A stretch of DNA of 64,000 bases from Camillea tinctor. Taxonomy: Eukaryota; Ascomycota; Sordariomycetes; Xylariales; Xylariaceae. Below the pieces are notes generated by a model. It saw nothing but the letters and a program-made list of their open reading frames with translations. It did not search any database and was not told where the DNA came from. Shown here in pieces: positions 1 to 11,844 of this stretch; within the stretch, counting starts at the first letter, position 1, and each line of letters opens with the position of its first letter. Position numbers and translations under genes: made by a program. The stretch spans positions 1 through 64,000 of the forward strand of contig MU394111.1 of the NCBI GenBank assembly GCA_022578605.1. Direction: 5' to 3'.

Positions 1-95
1 TAAAATAAAATAAAATAAAATAAAATAAAATAAAATAAAATAAAATAAAATAAAATAAAATAAAATAAAATAAAATAAAATAAAATAAAATAAAA
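1..95. repeat. (TAAAA)19 microsatellite
   Basis: Nineteen uninterrupted copies of the pentamer TAAAA run from the first base of the window, so the array may extend beyond it on the left. It lies outside any gene. Confidence 0.97.
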
Positions 96-1438
96 GTTGG
101 GAGTAAATCGAGATGCCATAGGTCCGTCATCACCTAGAATTTTATGTTATTTGGGGTTATTTTGACTCGAGTACAAGAATGGGGGGAGGGGGAGGGGGGA
201 CAGTGAAAGAGGGATGATAGGGAGAATGATGGTAGTACGTACTACTTACTGCCTTGCCTGTAGTACGACTACTCCGCATGATATCTGGTGTTTTTGGGAC
301 GGTAGTGTAGATATGTATGCATAGGTTAGGTATTCATTCATTATTTTTTGATTGTACTTTTAGTTATATCTCAGTGCCTGGCTATCTATGTGGTAGGCAA
401 GCTACGTATACCCCACGTCCCTCTTCATCCCTTCTCTTAGTAGACAATATCCATGTAATATATGTCGGTAACAAAGATGTCTTATAAGCCTTTTTCTTCG
501 ATAGGTGGGGGTTGGTTGTATGGGTGTTAAATTGCTACGATGATGGGTGCTGGTTCCGAGGACGTGGGAATAAGAAAATAGTGTTAGGATTCTTTTTTTA
601 TTGGATCATCTGGTACATCATGAAACGAGGAGGATTCGGATTGAAAAGAGAGAGAAGATCGGTCTCGGCATGCTTTTTATCTATTTGCTTCTGACTAAGA
701 CACGGGAGGTTGAAGACTGGAGAAGGTCACACACATATATATATATATCCTGTTCCTTGAGGACGAACCAGACTGGAAAGTATAGGCATTAGTCAAACGC
801 ATCCTTTCCTCCCTTTTCCGAGTTATGTCGAAATAAAATCAGCATCCCTTCTCTCGTTTTGCCCGAGGTACAGCTGAGCTTGCATACTGAAGAACTTACA
901 TTCGTACGTACCACAGAGAAAAACACATAAGCTCAGCAGCGATAGCAGCGGCATCATCATTCTTGTATGACCGTTTATACTAACTTGACTACCTAATCTA
1001 CCTAAGTTTTTCTACGTAACCCAACCCCCTCCCTCTCTCGTAAATCCCTTTTATTTCTTTCCCTCTCCCTATTTTCCCTTTTTTCTTCTTGTGTTTACCT
1101 TGCTCGAAAAAAAAACCAAGTTAATCGAGGAGAGTATATTAAAAAGAAGAAGAAAAAAAAGAAAATAAGCTAAGGTATAGGCGAAGAAGTATGGGTAGAA
1201 AGTGTTTTTTTTTCAGACCGGGTATTCCTCAAATGCAACGAAAATCGAACTTGCGCCCTTTTGTATGCTCTCTTTCTCTCACCCTTCTCACTTTTGCTTT
1301 GTGTGATGATCAACGTGTGCGTTCTATACGTCGTGGGAACCTATACAGATATCATAACATGTCCAACAGGGTAGGACTCACTTCCTAAACTCTTACACAC
1401 GCAACCTCTCCTCCCCCTTTCCTTATGCAAGATTCAAC
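96..1438. other. intergenic, no gene seen
   Basis: AT-rich non-coding sequence with short unrelated reading frames. It contains a small G-rich stretch near 180-200, a TA dinucleotide run near 738-750 and a pyrimidine-rich block at 1025-1090. The right end is expected to hold the 3' untranslated region of the Acinus-like gene, which reads leftward into it. No domain, tRNA or transposon was recognised. Confidence 0.6.
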
Positions 1439-3418
1439 TTAGTATCGACCGTGACCATTTCGCCTGCCACCTCCATATCTTGGACGGTCATCGAAAGCAG
1501 AAGCTGAGGAACCGGGAGGACGGAAGCGGTCGCCACCTCTGGGCACTCCATGTGGTGCGAACGCCGAGGGGGGAGGTCCACGGCGGAAAGAACGATTGTC
1601 ACGAGGAGGTCTGCGTCCCTGCTCGCGACGTCGCTCACGTTCTCTGTGGGGTGGGCGAATTCCTAAGAAGATCTCAGGACCTCGGTCAACGAGGCGGTCA
1701 CCATGCTCGAAGTAGTATCGGTTGTAGTCCTTGCCAAAATCTTGGTTGCGGTCCTTGGCCTTGGCTGCTGAGAGGGCGTCAAGTCGTCTTTTAGCTAGCT
1801 CTTCGGAGACAGGTTGGTAGGTGACGGTAGGGTGCGCGTGGGTTGATAAGGGTTGGTCTACTACTCTCTCTTGCCTAGTTGGGTGTGCAGCAGGCCCGCC
1901 ACGGCTGGAGGGCTGGAAACCACGGGGACCTAGAGGTGCGTTCTCGATGCCCGAAGGGCGAGAAGGACCGGTGGGGTTGGACGCTTTGCGTTCAAATTGA
2001 GGTGCGGACTTGGCAGGCGGTGGCGCTGAGCCGCTCTCCTCGAGTCTCGCGGTTACATTGCCGTCATGATCGTTGCTATAAGTAACCTCGAAGCGACTGG
2101 ATGAACCACGACCACCGCCCGAACCTTGTTCCATATCTACCCAATCGGTAAAGCAATTAGGCGGGATGAAGTCAACCCACAAGGGCTTCCGGTTGGTCTC
2201 GTCGGGATATATACGACCGTGAAGAGCGGTGCGCACGCGCGAAGCAGCAGATATAGAGCTGAAGACGGCGAAGGCGTGTGTCCGAATGCTGTCAAAATAG
2301 AAATCAACAACGGTATTGTCGTCGATGGGTGCGCCTGCAGGGGTGGCCAGCTGAAGCAGATGGTCCTTTACCGTCTGCGCTCGAAGAGGTCTCATAAAAT
2401 TCTTGATATACAGTGCAGAAGTCGCAGGGTGGATAGATGGCTCCACGTCTCGCTCTATCTCCGCAGGATACGTGGTGTCAGGTTGATGAGATGCAGTGTC
2501 CTGGTGGGTTGGCTCGGCATCCATTGCATCGTCTGTGGTGGGATGCCCATTCTGTATAGCTGCTGTAGGGGGAGGAGCACTGTCAGTCGCAGCAGCTTTC
2601 TCGGCGACAGGACCTGCCTTGTGGTCCTCTTTCTCTTGGTTTTGTTCCTGGTTTTGTTCCTGGCCTTTATCTTCATCTCGGTTCTGTTGGTTGTGGTTTT
2701 GCTCCTGGTTCTTCTCGGGTTGGTGAATAGGGGCTGCGGCTACAGCTTCTTCCTCCTCGCCATCTTTCATTTCAATCTCGGGAGCTTGAGTATCTGCAGC
2801 TGCGAGGTTGGAGTTGAGGTTGAGGTCATGGTCGAGCTTCTTGGATTCTTCTTTATCTTTATCTTGATCTTGTCTCGGCCGTTTTCGCGCGACCTCGTCA
2901 CCAGAGGGTTGGGGGCTTTGGGACCTTCGTTTTCGCTTCTGAACATCTTGGACGACTTCTGTAGGTTGAAGGGGAGTTGCGTCAGAGGATGAGGCTTCTT
3001 CTAATGCAGCTTGTGCTGGTGTATCGCCTGCAGCTGTCACAGGTAGACCTTGAGTTGTAGCGGGGGTAGGGGTAGATTCTGTGTCCTCAAGTGGCGCAGC
3101 TTGGGGTTCTGGTTCTGGTTCTGGTTCTAGTTCTGCTTCTTCCGGTTCTGCTTCTTTTGGTTCTGCTTTTGGTTCTGCTTCTGGCTGTATGGATTGCACA
3201 GCCTCAGGAGCTTCTGACGGTTGCGCATTGTCACTTACAGTACCTGTGGGTTCTTCAACAGTCGGCTCTGGTGAATTAGAGGCAACACTTTCATCGGCGG
3301 CAGCAGCAGCTTCAAGACGGGCAACTAGTTCAGCCTTAAGGCCATTCTGGGGCAGGCCTAGACGTTTTAGTTTGGCCTTGAGGTCAACAACCTTTAGGCT
3401 CTTGTAGTCTGTAGCCAT
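1439..3418 (-). CDS. SAP and RRM protein, Acinus-like (ASAP complex candidate)
   Basis: An intronless frame of 659 residues. The N-terminus is a SAP DNA/RNA-binding helix pair (about residues 7-41, starting SLKVVDLKAKLKRLGL). A long low-complexity part follows (about 45-325), rich in Glu, Pro, Gln and Asn with basic patches such as KRKRR that may act as nuclear signals. An RRM-like fold covers about 330-430 (ALYIKNFMRPL near its start, KPLWVDFIPP at its end). The C-terminus is Arg/Gly-rich, ending GGGRRNGHGRY. SAP followed by RRM and an RGG tail is the layout of Acinus, the scaffold that joins RNPS1 and SAP18 on spliced mRNA; that role is inferred. Oddity: the segment where I expect the RNPS1/SAP18-binding motif (about 525-545, HPTVTYQPVSEE) looks degenerate. 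The start is chosen because SAP begins within a few residues of it and no upstream exon is evident. Confidence 0.8.
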   Translation of the reverse strand: MATDYKSLKVVDLKAKLKRLGLPQNGLKAELVARLEAAAAADESVASNSPEPTVEEPTGTVSDNAQPSEAPEAVQSIQPEAEPKAEPKEAEPEEAELEPEPEPEPQAAPLEDTESTPTPATTQGLPVTAAGDTPAQAALEEASSSDATPLQPTEVVQDVQKRKRRSQSPQPSGDEVARKRPRQDQDKDKEESKKLDHDLNLNSNLAAADTQAPEIEMKDGEEEEAVAAAPIHQPEKNQEQNHNQQNRDEDKGQEQNQEQNQEKEDHKAGPVAEKAAATDSAPPPTAAIQNGHPTTDDAMDAEPTHQDTASHQPDTTYPAEIERDVEPSIHPATSALYIKNFMRPLRAQTVKDHLLQLATPAGAPIDDNTVVDFYFDSIRTHAFAVFSSISAASRVRTALHGRIYPDETNRKPLWVDFIPPNCFTDWVDMEQGSGGGRGSSSRFEVTYSNDHDGNVTARLEESGSAPPPAKSAPQFERKASNPTGPSRPSGIENAPLGPRGFQPSSRGGPAAHPTRQERVVDQPLSTHAHPTVTYQPVSEELAKRRLDALSAAKAKDRNQDFGKDYNRYYFEHGDRLVDRGPEIFLGIRPPHRERERRREQGRRPPRDNRSFRRGPPPSAFAPHGVPRGGDRFRPPGSSASAFDDRPRYGGGRRNGHGRY

Positions 3419-5495
3419 GGCAAGGAATGAACGATGAGGGAAACTCTGTGATTAAATGTGCATTTCTTGGGTGGGTGTGTATGGGAATGTGTGTATATGT
3501 ATATGTATATGTTCGAGGATGCTTTGTGTATTGAAAATGACTAGGTCGGCGTTGATTTTGGTATCGGAGTAGTTATTTAGAGTGGTAGATGGTAAGTCGA
3601 GAGAGAGAGAGGGAGGGAGGGATAGGGAGAAAGATGGAGAGAAAGGGAAAAGACGAAATGGTTTAGTTATTTTTTTTTCTCTTTTTGATTTACGCAAATG
3701 TTAGAAACTTGCAATGGAATGTGAAGAAATTGGGAACGTGAAACGGCGCGTGGCATATACAACTGAAAAAAGAAAAAGATGTATACCTCCTTCAAAAAGA
3801 AAAGAAAAAAAGGGTGTGGTAAAAATGTGTATGTTTTTTTTTGTTGATGTTGAAGATGGTAGAAGCTCTAAAATTGACCGACGATCATAAAGATGTCATT
3901 TCGTCAGGTTGGGTTTGGTTTGGTGGTGTAAGTGGATTTCAGGCGGGCGCGTCGCGGTTCTGCAAATTCACAAGGGTGCACACACGCACATTTACATTGC
4001 AGGCCCTTTAAAAAAATAATTATGCAACCAACTTCATCACTACGGATCGGTACATGTAGTGTAGTGTAGATTATGGCTAAAAGGTCCTGAGAACGTACCT
4101 AAAACTGCTAAGTTAGGTACAATACATATTGTACATAACCAACCAAAAGGCCCCCACTATTCCCAACCCTTCTAGATTTTCCATTCATCATGATCGCCAA
4201 TCATTGCACCTTCCACCTGGGCTTGAGAAGGTTGATTGAACCCTTGATCGGATTTCGGGAGTTAAATTCTCCTTGCAGCTAATTGCAGGCAAGGTTCAGC
4301 TTAAAGTTTAGGTAACCTTCTACTTCTAGTAGGTACTTTACATACATTCATCCGACCTAAGTACTATCAGATCAAACCTTGTTAGGTACAAGCATATGTA
4401 GAGTGAAAGTACCTCAGAGTAAACAAATAAAGTACTACTATGTATGTAGATACTTAGTAGGTATGTAGACCTGACGCAATACATTAGGCGTAGTGGTACC
4501 TGGCTACTCGACGTGGCTGTATGTACATGTAAGGTAGGGGGGTTTTATAGGTACCACCTGTATAGTACCTACATACATAGTAGTAGCAAGTTGTTTAAGT
4601 ACTAAACCTGGGAAGTTTGGCCGCATCGGCTTTTTTCTGGGCGGCTCCTAGGTACCTAACGCTAACCACGTGGCTCGTGCCACATCAAATCAATTCCTTC
4701 CCTTCCCGTCTCCGCCTCACCGCAAGAACAACTGTCTTGGGTCGACAGCACAACGCAAGGTGGTGTCGAGTCGTGCGTTCTGCATACTTACATAGTAAGT
4801 ATGAAAGGGGGGGTCTCCCTCCTCCCCCCCATTAGATCAATAAATCTCCAAAAGAGAAAGGCTTTCCTCGTGACTCAGCTGGGGTCTACGGGTATTGGTT
4901 TATATCTTGAACAATAGAAAAATCAGGTAATCCCAAGTTTTTGCCGGAAGCGGCACCTATCAATTAAATTTCCTCAATCTTCTCCTTGACATCAACCATT
5001 CGATCGTTTGTTGTCTGTATTTTGAAGTCTTTGTCAACCACTAAAACTAAGCGGTGTCAACAATTACAACAACAAGCAACATCTCCGTATTGTAATTGGG
5101 GATAAAGAAAAGTCGGTTATAATCGCAGCGGGGTTGAAAGACTTTATCTTCTTTTTTTTTTCTTTTTTTTCCCCCTTTCTTTTTTTCTCTCTCTCTCTCT
5201 CTAATAGAAACCCCCCTTCTTTACACGCTCACCCGCGTTCGGTTCATAAAAGGGATGGTGGTAGGTGGTGTAATTCCAGACCAAAAAGAGAACTACTACA
5301 ACCATTCAAACTCACACCGCCTATCGTTTGGGCTCGTTTTCTTTCCCGCCCCCTCTCCATTTTCCTGCACGCCATTGGATCTTCCCCAGGTTCCACCTTT
5401 TCGCTCCATCCCCGTTCAACATCCATCGCAAGCTTTCTTAGGAAGCTATATACACGGCTCGTTCCGCTATATACGTCAAAACTAGTCTAGTCAAT
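3419..5495. other. divergent promoter region, no gene seen
   Basis: Two kilobases between two genes transcribed away from each other, so it should hold both promoters. 4080-4600 is dense in TAGGTA/TACCTA words and TACATA steps. 5145-5210 is a long T/C-only tract about 290 bp before the start of the gene at 5496. Short frames inside (for example 5134-5490) show only low-complexity or serine-rich translation and are not supported. Confidence 0.6.
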
Positions 5496-6751
5496 ATGGC
5501 TGGCTTCAGAGAGTGGTTCCGACGTAGCTCATTCAAATGGTCTCCTTCTGGTTGCTCTGATCCCGAGTCCAAAACCGCCGATCGAACCAAGAAGGTCATC
5601 CACGGCCGTATAACAAAAAATGCATCCGAGTCTCCGTCTAGGGACTCGCCTTCCAAGAGAGCAAGATTCCAGCTCGTTGGCACCAATGGAAAAGATATTG
5701 GGGCCATCCCGTTAGCTTTGGCAGCTCAGGCAGGGCCGCCAGTCGGTCTCCCGCCCGCTCCAACCCACGATCCGGCGGGGGGTGATGCAGCGGTGCAACC
5801 AGGACCGCCTAGTCCGTCTAGTTCTAGCTCTAGCTCAGACGAAGAATCAGAGTCGGAATCCGAATTTGAGCCAGGTCAAGGTTGGCGACGGGAACAAGTT
5901 TACCTTAACCAAATTCTGAACGCTCGAAATGAGTTTACTCTCATGCCATCAACTTGGCGGATGCATTTCCGGGGTATTCCTCTACCCGACGGGCTCTTCT
6001 ACAACAAGACAAAATCTCAGAGTTCACGGCCTAGGATATACGCGCGCTCTGACAGATTCGAATACCGGGGTAGGTTTAGTCATGTCGACGTCCCCTTTAT
6101 ATTTTGATGCGTTGCTCACTGTTTATAGGTGCCATGGCTCTCCGCAGACTGATGGATGTCCAGGCGCGTGTTACTGACATTCGAAATGAACAGATATCAA
6201 TAGCGCTAGATCTAAATATGAGAGCATCCCGGAAGAGGCGACGAAATCGGGCTTTGGTTGCTGATATCGTCAAACAGCTAAGACGAAAGCTTACCCATGC
6301 TATCACCTGGGCTCAACTAGATGGGGACCTCGCCAAGTACGGCAACCAGTTGCCTCCCAACGTTAGAGTCATCGAGCTCAACGATGCTCAATCGTCAAGA
6401 CGTCCTGACTCGGACCTGCTCATCCAGAGACGTATGGCTGATTTGGGAAATGAGTGGCGCCAGAAAGTTCAGGGTATACCCGAGAAAGAAAGACCAACAC
6501 CGCCGGTCCTTTTCGGGTTTGTCATTTTCAAGCACATCATCTTCATCGTTACCTTGGATGGTGCAGATCCGGAGGCTATCTGTCACATCCCCTGCCAACT
6601 CAACATGTCAGAGGTTACCCAGTATCAATGGAATGCCCTGGCATTGATGGTTACCATATGTTGGGCTCGCGATGTTCTGATGGCCGCCATTAGTCAAATG
6701 CCAAACTTGGCATCGGCGGAAGTAGAAGATTCAAGCGACCCAGATGCTTAA
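5496..6751 (+). CDS. hypothetical protein, one intron
   Basis: Two exons, 5496-6069 and 6129-6751, give 398 residues. The 59 bp intron has a GTAGGT donor and a TATAG acceptor, and the join restores one frame through a split Gly codon (EYR-G-AMALRR). The N-terminal third is basic and then Pro/Ala-rich, followed by a serine tract and an acidic stretch (DEESESESEFEPG, about residues 114-127). The C-terminal half is a more ordered, helix-rich domain with a basic cluster (RKRRRNRALV) and a hydrophobic segment (LFGFVIFKHIIFIVTLDG) too polar at its end to call a membrane helix. I recognise no domain or motif that gives a function. Exon quality and splice signals make it a likely real gene, perhaps lineage-restricted. 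Confidence 0.65.
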
Positions 6752-7584
6752 CGAATGGCAGTAGCCAACGTCCCTGACCAATCCGACTAATTTTTTTATG
6801 AGGAGACACAACAGGTTAGGGCTATATACTAGCTGACATGAGGAAGGAGGTCATTTCGTTATTTTTATTTTTATTTTTTCCCCCTTTTTCCTTTTTTCCC
6901 CATTCAACAATGATACCAAGATTACGCGGAGGGATGGTGTTAAAAGGGTAGATGAGACTTGAACATTACACTTGCAGAACACAACGGGCTTAAGTTTGAC
7001 GCCTATATCAAATTCTTCCTAACAGTAACTTTCTTTTCTTGAACAACACCATAACTACATATTTTAGGTGTTTATATATACAAAAGAATTGACAAGATTT
7101 TACATAACTTATACTACTTACACTAGTATTAAAACTGATATAAGTTTGTCTTTTCACTTTGAGATGCCTGCATGTTATAATGAATCCTATGAATATTGTA
7201 TGAAGAGGAGGTGGACACAGAGGAATCAGATAACTTGTGCGGATGGTATAAACCCCCTTTTGCGTGGTAGTCCGTGTACCCCTAGGTTAGATTAGTAGGA
7301 GGTGATAAGAGGTATTGATTTAAGTTAGGGAACTTAGTACATACCTACCTACCTTGTACTACTATTACTTCAATGGCATAGATTGGATGCTGACTCATCT
7401 GCAAGCATGTGGGGCACAGATTAGGTCACTGAAAATATCTTAAGGTTTAACCTAATGTACAAGGTAGTAATGTATTGCCCCTCCATCCTCCATCTAGACC
7501 CCCATCTAACCTACCTAAGAACCCCTCCACTACACTCCAGACGCCAAACTTTTTGACAGTCCAAATTTTCGAGGACGGTCAAAG
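6752..7584. other. intergenic, no gene seen
   Basis: AT-rich spacer with homopolymer T and C runs near 6860-6900, presumably the 3' end of the upstream gene and the promoter of TYW1. The only longer frame (7068-7295, plus) translates to unstructured AT-rich sequence. Confidence 0.55.
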
Positions 7585-10005
7585 ATGGCTGGTAGATGGG
7601 ATGCGCAATTAGGTGGTGACAAGCCGTTGGGAGGTGAGTGCCAGTCCAATAATTACCTGGTTCATGTTCAAGTCAGATGCTCATTCTCATTATTACCTTA
7701 AGAAATAGAAATTCTTCAACTGTGGCACGATCACAGGCTGCCGATTTTGGGTATCACAGCTTCAATTGGCCTGGTTATATGGCTTTGCTTATTATCGTAT
7801 CGCGCGCGGGAACCCGCAGCATATGTCCCGGGAGATGACACATCAAGTATCAAGCCTGCTGCGACGAACAGTGCTGCTGGGTGGGAAGAAAAGGCCACCC
7901 CCCTCAAGACAACACCAAAGGACCCCGTAGGCGGGCCGCGGCGTATTAAAGGCGAGCTACGCAAACCGAATGGAGCGCGTGTACTGTCTGAACCCGCCCA
8001 TGAGCGCCGGATTCAGGTCCTTGTTTTCTATTCCTCCTTGACCGGGACCACTGAGAGAACTGCAAACGGCTTTTCTCACACTCTGACCACCTCGCTACAA
8101 GAACAGCCTGCCGAACTACGAGGTATATTCCTCAAGCCCCAAGTCTTGGACCTAACTCAGATCGATTATGATGAATATTTCATCAACCCTCCCAAGACAG
8201 CAGATTCAAGGTTCTCTGTCGATCATTTCTATCTGATTTTACTGCCAAGCTATAACATCGATACAATCAATGACAACCTGCTGGAGCACCTCAAGGAAAC
8301 ACATCATGATTTTAGGATTGATACTGCACCGTTGTCCGGCCTGCTAGGATATTCTGTTTTTGGACTAGGAGATCGGGAGGGATGGCCGAGTGAAGAAGAT
8401 GGTTTCTGCTTCCAGGCAAAAGAAGTTGACAAGTGGATGGCTAAACTGACAGGTCGTAAAAGAGCATATCCTTTGGGTATGGGGGATCCGAAAAGGGACC
8501 TGGAACAGAGGTTGGATGAATGGACAACTGGTGTGAAGGACGTCTTGGCGCTTGTTGCAACCACTGGAAGCTTGGGAGATGGGGTAGCGGGTAGTGGGAA
8601 TGCGATTGAGAGTGATTATGAGGACGAGCCAGAGGAGGTCGATGACGATGAGGTTATCATCGAGGAACCAATCACTCAGAAGAAACAAAAGAAAACAAAC
8701 GGAGGGAATATTGATGATGTGGAGGATCTAGGCCGAATCATGAAAGCATCTCAACCCGAAAATGAAGGCACCAACGGAGCAGCCCCCCCTATTGCTATCG
8801 ATTTCACGACATACGGCAAGAAAACTTCGAAGAAGACTCTGCAAGGTCCTAAAGAAATGGTGCCGAAAAATTCGCCCACATACAATTCGCTGACCAAACA
8901 AGGATATTCTATTGTTGGATCTCATTCAGGGGTAAAAATCTGCAGATGGACCAAGTCTGCATTGCGTGGACGGGGATCTTGCTATAAATTTTCATTCTAC
9001 GGCATTAACTCTCACCAATGTATGGAAACGACACCATCGCTATCCTGTTCTAACAAATGCGTTTTTTGCTGGCGCCACGGCACAAACCCCGTAGGGACAA
9101 CATGGCGCTGGGTTGTCGACCCGCCTGACGTGATCTTCAACGGGGTTAAGGCAGGACACTATCAGAAAATCAAAATGATGCGTGGCGTACCGGGCGTGAG
9201 GGCCGAGCGGTTTGCAGAGGCTATGCGGATACGACACTGCGCTTTGAGTCTTGTCGGCGAGCCCATTTTCTACCCGCATATCAACGAGTTCCTCGCGATG
9301 CTACACGGCGAGCGGATCTCCTCCTTCCTTGTCTGCAACGCGCAGCACCCAGACCAGCTAGCGGCTCTGAAGGCCGTCACCCAGCTCTACGTCTCCATCG
9401 ATGCTAGCAACAAGGAATCGCTTCGCAAGATCGACCGCCCCTTACACCGCGACTTCTGGGAGCGTTTCCAGCGGTGTCTGGATATCCTACGCGAGAAGCG
9501 CTTCAAGCAGCGCACCGTCTTCCGCCTCACGCTCGTGAAAGGCTTCAACGTCGAGGACGAGGTCGATGGATACGCCGACCTAGTCGAGCGTGGTCTACCG
9601 TGCTTTGTCGAGATCAAGGGCGTCACGTACTGCGGCACATCGACGAGCGCGGGCGCCGGCCTGAGCATGGCGAATGTGCCGTTCTACGCCGAGGTCTCCG
9701 AGTTCGTCACCGCGCTGGACAACAAGCTCCGGGAGCGCGGGCTCGCATACGGCATCGCCGCCGAGCACGCGCACAGCTGCTGCGTGTTGATCGCGAGTGA
9801 GAGGTTCCGTGTCGGTGGCAAGTGGCACACCCAGATCGACTACCAGCGCTTCTTCGAACTCCTCGAGGAGAGGGGCGCGGACGGCGACTGGACGCCCGAG
9901 GATTACATGGGCCCCGAGACTCCCGAGTGGGCGACCTGGGGCAATGGTGGCTTCGATCCCCGGGACGAACGGGTTGATCGCAAGGGCCGGAAGATCGAGC
10001 GGTGA
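7585..10005 (+). CDS. TYW1: tRNA 4-demethylwyosine synthase (TYW1), flavodoxin plus radical SAM
   Basis: Two exons, 7585-7633 and 7709-10005, give 781 residues. TYW1 condenses pyruvate with N1-methylguanosine-37 of tRNA-Phe to form the tricyclic core of wybutosine. Visible parts: an N-terminal hydrophobic anchor (about residues 28-47, GITASIGLVIWLCLLSYR); a flavodoxin domain from about 115 (VLVFYSSLTGTTERTA); an acidic linker (about 325-345); and a radical SAM domain with the Fe-S motif CSNKCVFC near residue 463, followed by the wyosine-forming C-terminal region. The first exon encodes MAGRWDAQLGGDKPLG. The join to EILQLWHDHRLP needs the acceptor at 7708, because the other nearby AG (7736) is out of frame. 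The anchor suggests an ER-bound enzyme, as inferred for other fungal forms. GC content rises strongly in the last 900 bp. Identification is firm; exon 1 is a prediction. Confidence 0.93.
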
Positions 10006-10777
10006 AAAAAGGGCACGCAACGCATTAATAGGAGAAATAGGAGAGAGTATAGGGAAATATATAAGGGGTAGGGTTTAAAAGGAATTCATTTATGTTTTTT
10101 TTTATATAGATTATGAGAAAAGTAGTCTTCATCCATGTATTTGTCTATACCAGCCGCTGGGACAGCATCATCATCATCATCATCATCATCATGAAGAAGA
10201 GGGGGAAAAAATGTACAATTGAACCGTTTCTCACGAACTTCCTCCTTCTCTCTCTCAACCTCAACCGCTTCCCCTTTTAAAGCTCTCAAACCCCCCCTGT
10301 GGCTGGGGAAACCGACATACATACGGATTATATCATACATGATAGTGTGGAGGACAAAGAAAAAGGTGACATCTATCCTAATACAATTGCGAGGATTATC
10401 TCGGCTGGGCTGAAAAAAAAAAAAGGTAAATGGAAGGATGGCATGCACACATGATATCGGTTCCATGCCATACAAAATCCATTCATTGTTTTAGAAAGTC
10501 TACTCCGTTGGAAGACCTTTGTTTGTATGAGAGGGGAGGGAGTTAGTGTTTTTTTTTCTGTTGGTGGACCATAAAGGGGGGTTGGGAGGAGAGTCTTCCC
10601 CCCCCCCTTTATGTTCCAGTCTCTTTCCCTTCAAGGGTGCAGGTTTCCAGGAAGGATGGGTATAGACAAGTCGGGAAGCATTGTCAAGGATTTGTATTAT
10701 GATTTTGTATTTTTTTTTCTTAGGGGGTGGTAGAAAAACACAACATACGATAGTCCTCTTCTCCCCTTTTTTTTCTC
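10006..10777. other. convergent 3' spacer, no gene seen
   Basis: TYW1 and TOM20 converge here, so this should hold both 3' ends. It contains a (CAT)9 repeat and several A and T homopolymers. Small frames translate only the repeats. Confidence 0.6.
10166..10192. repeat. (CAT)9 microsatellite
   Basis: Nine exact CAT triplets in the spacer between TYW1 and TOM20; not in a supported coding frame. Confidence 0.95.
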
Positions 10778-11844
10778 TTAGTCTAGACCGTGATGAGGTA
10801 AATCGGAAATGTTAATTCCGCCCGGACCCTGACGGAGATCTAGAGTCTCGTCGTGTGCAATCATCTCGGCAAGAACGTCTAGTACACGCTGTAGAGAAAC
10901 AAAGAGGGGGAGGAGGTAGGATCCCCCCCCGCCAATTAGGTCAGTATGCAGAATCTGTAGGTTGGGTATAGGGAGTTGGGAATTTCGATGCGTACCTTGT
11001 CCACCGTCTTGTCGTAAATGGTGATCAAGTCCTCAGGGCTCGGGTAGACCTTAAGCGCCTTGTAAAATGCTAGTGCAGCCTCGAGCGTACTCGATGCTGT
11101 GACAAGGGCGAACCAGGTTAGCCTCTTCTTTGCACATTGCAGATCAAAAGACACATGCTTTGAAAGCCATCTTCTCCTGTCTTCCCCCCTCATTTCGCCT
11201 GTTACCCATGACTTCTCCTTGCCTCTATTTACCCCAACCCCCTTCCGCCCCCCTGATCCTAACCAATCCAACGCGGCAAGAAGACAACTAGGATGACCAT
11301 GGTAAAGCAATAGCAATGGCAGCGGGACTTACGGTCAGCGGCTAGAGTTTCTCCCTGCTGGACGTGGTCCATAAAGTACTGCTCCTTCTCATTGACGCCG
11401 GTAGGGAAACCCTCCTCGAGAGCCTCGTCGACGACGCGCCGGATCTCCTTACCCCGCTGCTTGGTCTGAGCAACGGCCTCCTCCTTCTCGGCGCGCACCT
11501 GTCGGCGCTCCTCCCGTCGCAGGCTTCGCCGGAAGTTGGGGTTGGCGCGACGCTGGTGATCGAAGTAGACTGCGTAGGCTAGAAAGGTGGGGGGAGGGAG
11601 GGAGAGAAAACACACACAAGTATTAGCCAAACTGAAGCGGGAAGAGAACGAGACGAATAGCTAGACAATAGAGGCAAAAAAGGATTGACTGAGTGATCTC
11701 TTGCTTGCGCCCTTCCCTCTCCCAACTCCCCTCATTTCCTTTTTTTTTTCTTTTTTTCTTTTTCTTTTTTTGTTAAGACGTACCGAGGAGACCTGTCGCT
11801 ACCGTAGCAGCGGATATCGTCGCTATAGTACTAGACTGAACCAT
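10778..11844 (-). CDS. tom20: mitochondrial import receptor subunit Tom20
   Basis: Four exons on the minus strand, 11784-11844, 11333-11578, 10996-11096 and 10778-10888, give 172 residues. Tom20 sits in the outer mitochondrial membrane and binds presequences as part of the TOM complex. The N-terminus is a short tail and one membrane helix ([20 protein letters not shown]) followed by a basic cytosolic stretch ([19 protein letters not shown]), as in fungal Tom20. A charged helical region leads to the TPR-like receptor core ([18 protein letters not shown]) and the [13 protein letters not shown] segment, then a short Gly-containing tail. Length is close to the roughly 180 residues I recall for fungal Tom20. 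Each junction keeps frame; introns are 205, 236 and 107 bp. The exon 2/3 junction (AAD-P-SSTLEAA) is the least certain. Without splicing the gene is visible only as fragments. Confidence 0.9.

Noticed and set aside
2126..2992. 288-codon plus-strand ORF
   Set aside because: It is antisense to the Glu/Gln-rich linker of the Acinus-like gene; its Leu/Val repeats are the mirror of that low-complexity coding sequence.
5134..5490. 118-codon ORF before the 398-residue gene
   Set aside because: It starts in the promoter T/C tract and encodes Phe/Ser/Leu low complexity; it is most likely leader sequence.
7634..7736. AG at 7735-7736 as acceptor for TYW1 exon 2
   Set aside because: It puts the first exon out of frame with the enzyme; the AG at 7707-7708 restores frame and adds a plausible segment before the anchor.
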